From UBA2336 sp964419145 (GTDB lineage Bacteria > Bacteroidota > Bacteroidia > Cytophagales > Cyclobacteriaceae): a stretch of DNA of 64,000 bases. Position numbers and translations under genes: made by a program. The first letter of the stretch is position 1. Each line of letters starts with the position of its first letter. The notes under the pieces were generated by a model that worked only from the letters and a program-made list of their open reading frames with translations, was not told the DNA's origin and searched no databases. Positions 60,778 to 64,000 of the stretch are shown here, in pieces. Where the stretch lies: assembly GCA_964419145.1 (NCBI GenBank), contig CAYQOM010000004.1:313303-377302 (forward strand), in the 5' to 3' direction.

Positions 60778-61416
60778 TTAACGACTTACAGGTTGAGCAG
60801 GATTTCCAAAAACAGTTTCACCTGCCTTAACAGGCGCAATCACCACCGACCCAGCACCGATGCGTGCACCCTTCCCTACCGTAACGCCCGACACCAGGGT
60901 AACCCCGGATCCGATGAACGCTTCCGCTTCAACCACAACACCCGAGTTAATAATACTTCCGGCTCCTACCTGAACAAAATCGGCCAGGTTAACGGAAGCA
61001 CCGATAAGCGCACTCGCCTGAAGGATGGTGTGATTGCCCAGTGTAGTGCCCACACACACCTGAACGCCCGCTTCAATTAAGTTGCCATGCCCTAGTGAAA
61101 CATGTTGTGCCAGAAACGCACGATTGTGGATACTGTTTACCGGTTGCACATGACGCACCTCATTAAGCATTTTAGCCAGGCTCTTGCGAAGGCGATTATC
61201 ATCCACCGCGATACAAGCTTCGCACTTTTTGCCGATCAGTTTCAGAAAGCCATCATCATCGGTACTGCCCAACACCGAGGCGCCATCTATTTCTGTTCCG
61301 TGAAGTTTTTTGTCATCGTCCAGAAATCCGTACACTACGTTACCATTGCTCTCAAAAATTTCCTTGGCGATACGGCCTAAATAACCTGCTCCAAAAATGA
61401 TTACCGGATTTTCCAT
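60778..61416 (-). CDS. NeuD/PglD-family sugar O-acyltransferase
   Basis: A 212-residue enzyme: an N-terminal Rossmann-like part (IIFGAGYLGRIAKEIFESNG) and a C-terminal left-handed beta-helix of hexapeptide repeats (about 95-200, IEAGVQVCVGTTLGNHTILQ). Members acetylate sialic acids or UDP-bacillosamine-type sugars for surface glycans. No such synthesis genes are adjacent; the gene is coupled to a nucleoside phosphorylase, so the sugar is unknown. Confidence 0.87.
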   Translation of the reverse strand: MENPVIIFGAGYLGRIAKEIFESNGNVVYGFLDDDKKLHGTEIDGASVLGSTDDDGFLKLIGKKCEACIAVDDNRLRKSLAKMLNEVRHVQPVNSIHNRAFLAQHVSLGHGNLIEAGVQVCVGTTLGNHTILQASALIGASVNLADFVQVGAGSIINSGVVVEAEAFIGSGVTLVSGVTVGKGARIGAGSVVIAPVKAGETVFGNPAQPVSR

Positions 61417-61503
61417 ATCAAATCAAAAAAAATAAGAAATTAAATATCCGGCTAAAGATCTGAAATTAAGACACCTCTAAATAGCAAGGTTACACTTATC
61501 TTA

Positions 61504-61564
61504 CCGCAGAGTCGCAAAGACGCAAAGACATTTGCGAACTCTTCGCGTCTCAGCGCCTTAGCGG
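61504..61564. repeat. large imperfect inverted repeat, CGCAAAG-rich
   Basis: CCGCAGAGTCGCAAAGACG on the left and its diverged complement (CGTCTCAGCGCCTTAGCGG) on the right enclose ATTTGCGAAC. This CCGCAAAG-GCGCAAAG-type unit is a familiar intergenic repeat in Bacteroidota and many other genomes, able to form a long hairpin in RNA. A 61-residue reading frame across it is not a gene. Confidence 0.68.
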
Positions 61565-61656
61565 TTCTTGCCATCAACCGGATGGTTATATTCAAAACAA
61601 AAGTAATCGGATTTATCCATCCGAAACAGAAAATCATTACCTGACTAAAAATTTAA

Positions 61657-62535
61657 TCAGGCACGATCAAACATCACATTGCGGCTGTACAGGTAAACCG
61701 CCACACCACCGGTGGCAAACATGATGAGTGAATACACCGCGGCCGGTATCGACATCTGTGAATTGTTTAACAACAAACTGCTTGTCGCGATGGCAATGGC
61801 CAACGTACCGTTTTGAATTCCCGATTCAATAGAAACCGCAGCACGTTGCGGATGGCTTAGTCGGAATAATTTTCCCATCAGGTATCCGCCAGCCAGAATA
61901 ACCACATTTATGAGCAGCGTAATTACACCAACCTGTACAAAATAGCCGGCAATGTTGTCCTTTTCTTTCAGGATGGCCCCCAGGATAACCAGCGTAATGA
62001 AAACAGCCGAAGCAATTTTTACCGGTTTCTCAGATCGCCTTGCCCCCTCCGGAAATTTCCATCGAATAAGCATGCCGATGGAAACCGGAATGATGGTGAT
62101 GACCACAATCTGCAACATGGTTTTAAGCACGGGCAATTCCACATATTTGCCTTCGCCAATAAAATACTCCATCGACAGGTTAACAAAATACGGAATGGTG
62201 AAAACAGTAACCATACTCGAGATTGCTGTGAGCGTAATCGACAAGGCTACATCGGCACGTGCCAGGTTTGACAGCAGGTTTGAGGTTGCCCCACCCGGGC
62301 AAAACGAAAGCAGCATTACGCCTACGGCCAGTTCGGGCGGCAGGCTGAGTACCTGGAGCATACCAAACGCCACCAACGGCAGGACAACCAGCTGACAAAA
62401 CAAACCCACAAAGGTGGCCCGTGGAAACAAAGCCACGCGTTTGAAATCTGCGGGGGTAAGGGCCAGGCCCATACCGAGCATAATGATACCGAGGGCAACG
62501 GGTAAAAATATTTCGGTGAGGATGTTGGCTTGCAT
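61657..62535 (-). CDS. bile-acid:sodium symporter-family protein (BASS)
   Basis: A 292-residue transporter with nine to ten helices. The conserved FCPGGATSNLLSNLARADVALSIT region (about residues 78-100) and ESGIQNGTLAIAIAT (about 236-250) hold the two sodium sites of the family. BASS proteins carry organic anions such as bile acids, pyruvate or pantothenate into the cell with sodium. The substrate here is unknown. It is divergent from the recombinase. Confidence 0.92.
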   Translation of the reverse strand: MQANILTEIFLPVALGIIMLGMGLALTPADFKRVALFPRATFVGLFCQLVVLPLVAFGMLQVLSLPPELAVGVMLLSFCPGGATSNLLSNLARADVALSITLTAISSMVTVFTIPYFVNLSMEYFIGEGKYVELPVLKTMLQIVVITIIPVSIGMLIRWKFPEGARRSEKPVKIASAVFITLVILGAILKEKDNIAGYFVQVGVITLLINVVILAGGYLMGKLFRLSHPQRAAVSIESGIQNGTLAIAIATSSLLLNNSQMSIPAAVYSLIMFATGGVAVYLYSRNVMFDRA

Positions 62536-62653
62536 ACGCGTGGATTTGGTGGTTTTAAGATACTAATATTCTGACAAGTACTCCTTGCTTTCGCTGGCTT
62601 TTGGCCCATACTTCTGCTATATTCAACCTCTCATTCACCAAACCGAATTTTAT

Positions 62654-63883
62654 ATGTTCACAAAAACAATTCGGGTGAAGCGTATTCACCACCGTGAAAA
62701 AGATTGTATTGGGTTATTCTTCACCAAAGACTACGCGATCATTAAACTCGTAAAAAACATTCCTGATATTAAATTCAGTAAAACACATACCTGTTGGTAT
62801 CTGCCTGACACGAAGGAAGCCTTCAATTCAATTTTTCATGCTCTTAAGGGCAAGGTGTGGCTTGATATACGCGCGTTGAAGTCGGAAGAACTTCATCAAA
62901 TTGTAAAAGAAAAAGCCATAGCAGTACCCGTAGTTGAGCCAATAGCGGTTGAAGCGATTACGGAACCGGTATTCACTGAAGCTGGCGTTCTTTCTCCAAA
63001 AGAATCGCGTGAACGTGCGCTGGAAGCAATGCGTAGAAAGCTGAAGTTTAAAAACTACAGCGAGAGCACACAGAAAACGTACACTGAACAATTTAAATTG
63101 TTTCTTCAATTCTTTCCCGAAAGTTACCCGGAAGAATTAGGTGAAGATGAGATTCAACATTACATGCTGCATTTAATTGAACATAAAAAATTAAGTGTGT
63201 CGGCTCAAAACCAGGCGATCAATGCAATTAAATTTTACTATGAGAAGATGCTAAAGCAAGAGCGAAAGGTGTATGACCTGGAGCGCCCCATGAAAGAAAA
63301 ACGACTGCCGGAAGTATTGAGCCAGGAAGAAGTGATGGCCATATTTGATCACGCAGGCAATTTGAAGCATCGCGCCTTGTTAATGGTAATGTATGCTTCG
63401 GGGCTCAGGCGCAGTGAATTATTGGGCCTTCGTATTGGCGACATTGATTTTGATCGTGGTGTGGTGTTGATCCGCGGTGGAAAGGGTCGTAAAGACCGCC
63501 ACAGTGTGATGGCGCAAAGCTTAATGCCGATGTTGAAGCAATATATAACCGAATACAAACCCGGGTATTGGTTGTTTGAAGGTGTTTCTGGTGATCGATA
63601 CAGCTCAACCAGTTTGCAAAAAGTATTGAAGCGGGCAGCGATGCGAGCCGGTATAAAAAAGAATGTGAGATCGCACATGTTGCGTCATTCTTTTGCCACA
63701 CATTTGCTTGAATCAGGTACCGCCACGCGCTATATTCAGATTCTATTGGGACATGAGTCGGCCAAAACAACAGAGATTTACGCCAAGGTTACACGCTTTG
63801 GTTTGGATAAAGTGGTTAGTCCGCTTGACCAGTTAGCGGCCACGAAACAATTGCGGGGAGATGACGAAATTGTACCGGGATAA
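62654..63883 (+). CDS. tyrosine recombinase with an extra N-terminal domain
   Basis: A 409-residue integrase. The C-terminal catalytic domain has all residues: R in SGLRRSEL, K in GKGRKDRH, H-x-x-R in HMLRHSF, H in LLGHES and tyrosine in TEIYAKV. A SAM-like core-binding domain precedes it (about 125-225). The first 80 residues, with KNIPDIKFSKTHTCWYLPD, look like a small HARP-like DNA-binding module seen in helicase N-termini; this is tentative. ATG 62654 is used. Inverted repeats follow it at the window edge. Confidence 0.88.
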   Translation: MFTKTIRVKRIHHREKDCIGLFFTKDYAIIKLVKNIPDIKFSKTHTCWYLPDTKEAFNSIFHALKGKVWLDIRALKSEELHQIVKEKAIAVPVVEPIAVEAITEPVFTEAGVLSPKESRERALEAMRRKLKFKNYSESTQKTYTEQFKLFLQFFPESYPEELGEDEIQHYMLHLIEHKKLSVSAQNQAINAIKFYYEKMLKQERKVYDLERPMKEKRLPEVLSQEEVMAIFDHAGNLKHRALLMVMYASGLRRSELLGLRIGDIDFDRGVVLIRGGKGRKDRHSVMAQSLMPMLKQYITEYKPGYWLFEGVSGDRYSSTSLQKVLKRAAMRAGIKKNVRSHMLRHSFATHLLESGTATRYIQILLGHESAKTTEIYAKVTRFGLDKVVSPLDQLAATKQLRGDDEIVPG

Positions 63884-63940
63884 TGGTAGTGTACAAAAAA
63901 TATATCCTTGAAATTGAGCTGGAAATAAAGAAATTTCGGG

Positions 63941-63985
63941 TTAGATTACCATCTAATGCTATATATAAAATACACGCCATAGCAT
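63941..63985. repeat. inverted repeats behind the recombinase
   Basis: TTAGAT-TACC-ATCTAA (63941-63956) and ATGCTAT/ATAGCAT (63956-63962 and 63979-63985, 16-base spacer) lie within 105 bases after the recombinase stop. Recombinase targets often lie next to the gene, but the sequence ends at 64000. Confidence 0.5.
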
Positions 63986-64000
63986 AAACACAAATGTTAG

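Noticed and set aside
61452..61637. 61-residue frame on the minus strand
   Set aside because: It is read through a known type of intergenic repeat (61504-61564).
63884..64000. Integron attC-like site at the right edge
   Set aside because: GTTAG at the end and GCATAAAC are suggestive, but no RYYYAAC/GTTRRRY pair with proper arms is visible, and the recombinase lacks the IntI-specific insertion.
1..64000. CRISPR array, prophage or insertion sequence
   Set aside because: No regularly spaced repeats, phage structural genes or transposase genes were seen in the window.

Overview
The window looks like a draft contig from a Bacteroidota genome, most likely order Cytophagales (Cyclobacteriaceae or a close relative). 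This rests on the gene content (DUF4199, DUF4249, DUF4252, DUF4382 and DUF3078 proteins, a TonB receptor with an N-terminal carboxypeptidase-like domain, an OmpA/PD40 protein), promoter-like TAnnTTTG sequences, weak ribosome binding sites and a tmRNA whose tag reads GENNYAMAA. A run of ten Ns at 2563-2572 shows it is an assembled draft. Most of the DNA is ordinary chromosome; accessory material is limited to scars, small toxin-antitoxin relics, palindromic intergenic repeats and a recombinase at the right edge.

Layout. 1-4300: a CzcA-type metal efflux pump (cut by the window edge) behind a two-component system; both promoters carry 11-base phased CTTARG half-sites. 4300-12550: leftward genes, including a roughly 7.3 kb tightly packed run from a BatA/VWA membrane protein through a MazF-type toxin-antitoxin pair, a dihydroorotase homologue that has lost its metal ligands, two DUF4199 proteins, a family 2 glycosyltransferase, a secreted protein and two VOC proteins. 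12.7-22.4 kb: GIY-YIG protein, short SSB, zinc-ribbon protein, GH32 glycosidase, DUF819 transporter, GAF protein, a sulfotransferase-like/aminotransferase/HNH cluster, a serine hydrolase and two small transporters. 22.5-29.4 kb: ABC exporter, two DUF4252 proteins, an ECF sigma factor with a putative anti-sigma, and a large secreted VWA protein. 29.5-44.3 kb: small cytosolic and envelope proteins, a TonB receptor with its DUF4249 lipoprotein, an OmpA protein, a pentameric-ligand-gated-channel-like protein followed at once by a penicillin-acylase-family Ntn hydrolase, and a ribosome hibernation factor.

44.4-64 kb: tmRNA, a TerC protein, a 35-residue lysine/alanine-only basic protein missed by ordinary gene length cut-offs, tRNA-Arg(CCG) with two partial copies of its 3' end and a broken GIY-YIG gene beside it, a SMUG2-like glycosylase, an S9 peptidase, dnaX with an A10 slip site joining gamma to tau, an M16 peptidase/O-methyltransferase/lytic transglycosylase operon, a DUF433 antitoxin with a collapsed DUF5615 toxin, a nucleoside phosphorylase/NeuD-like pair, a BASS symporter and a tyrosine recombinase with inverted repeats behind it.

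I did not find a large undescribed defence or mobile system. The points most worth following are the shared phased operator of the metal-efflux region, the channel/amidase pair, the dnaX slip site with loss of the zinc module, the tRNA-Arg scars, the tiny basic protein and the dead dihydroorotase.
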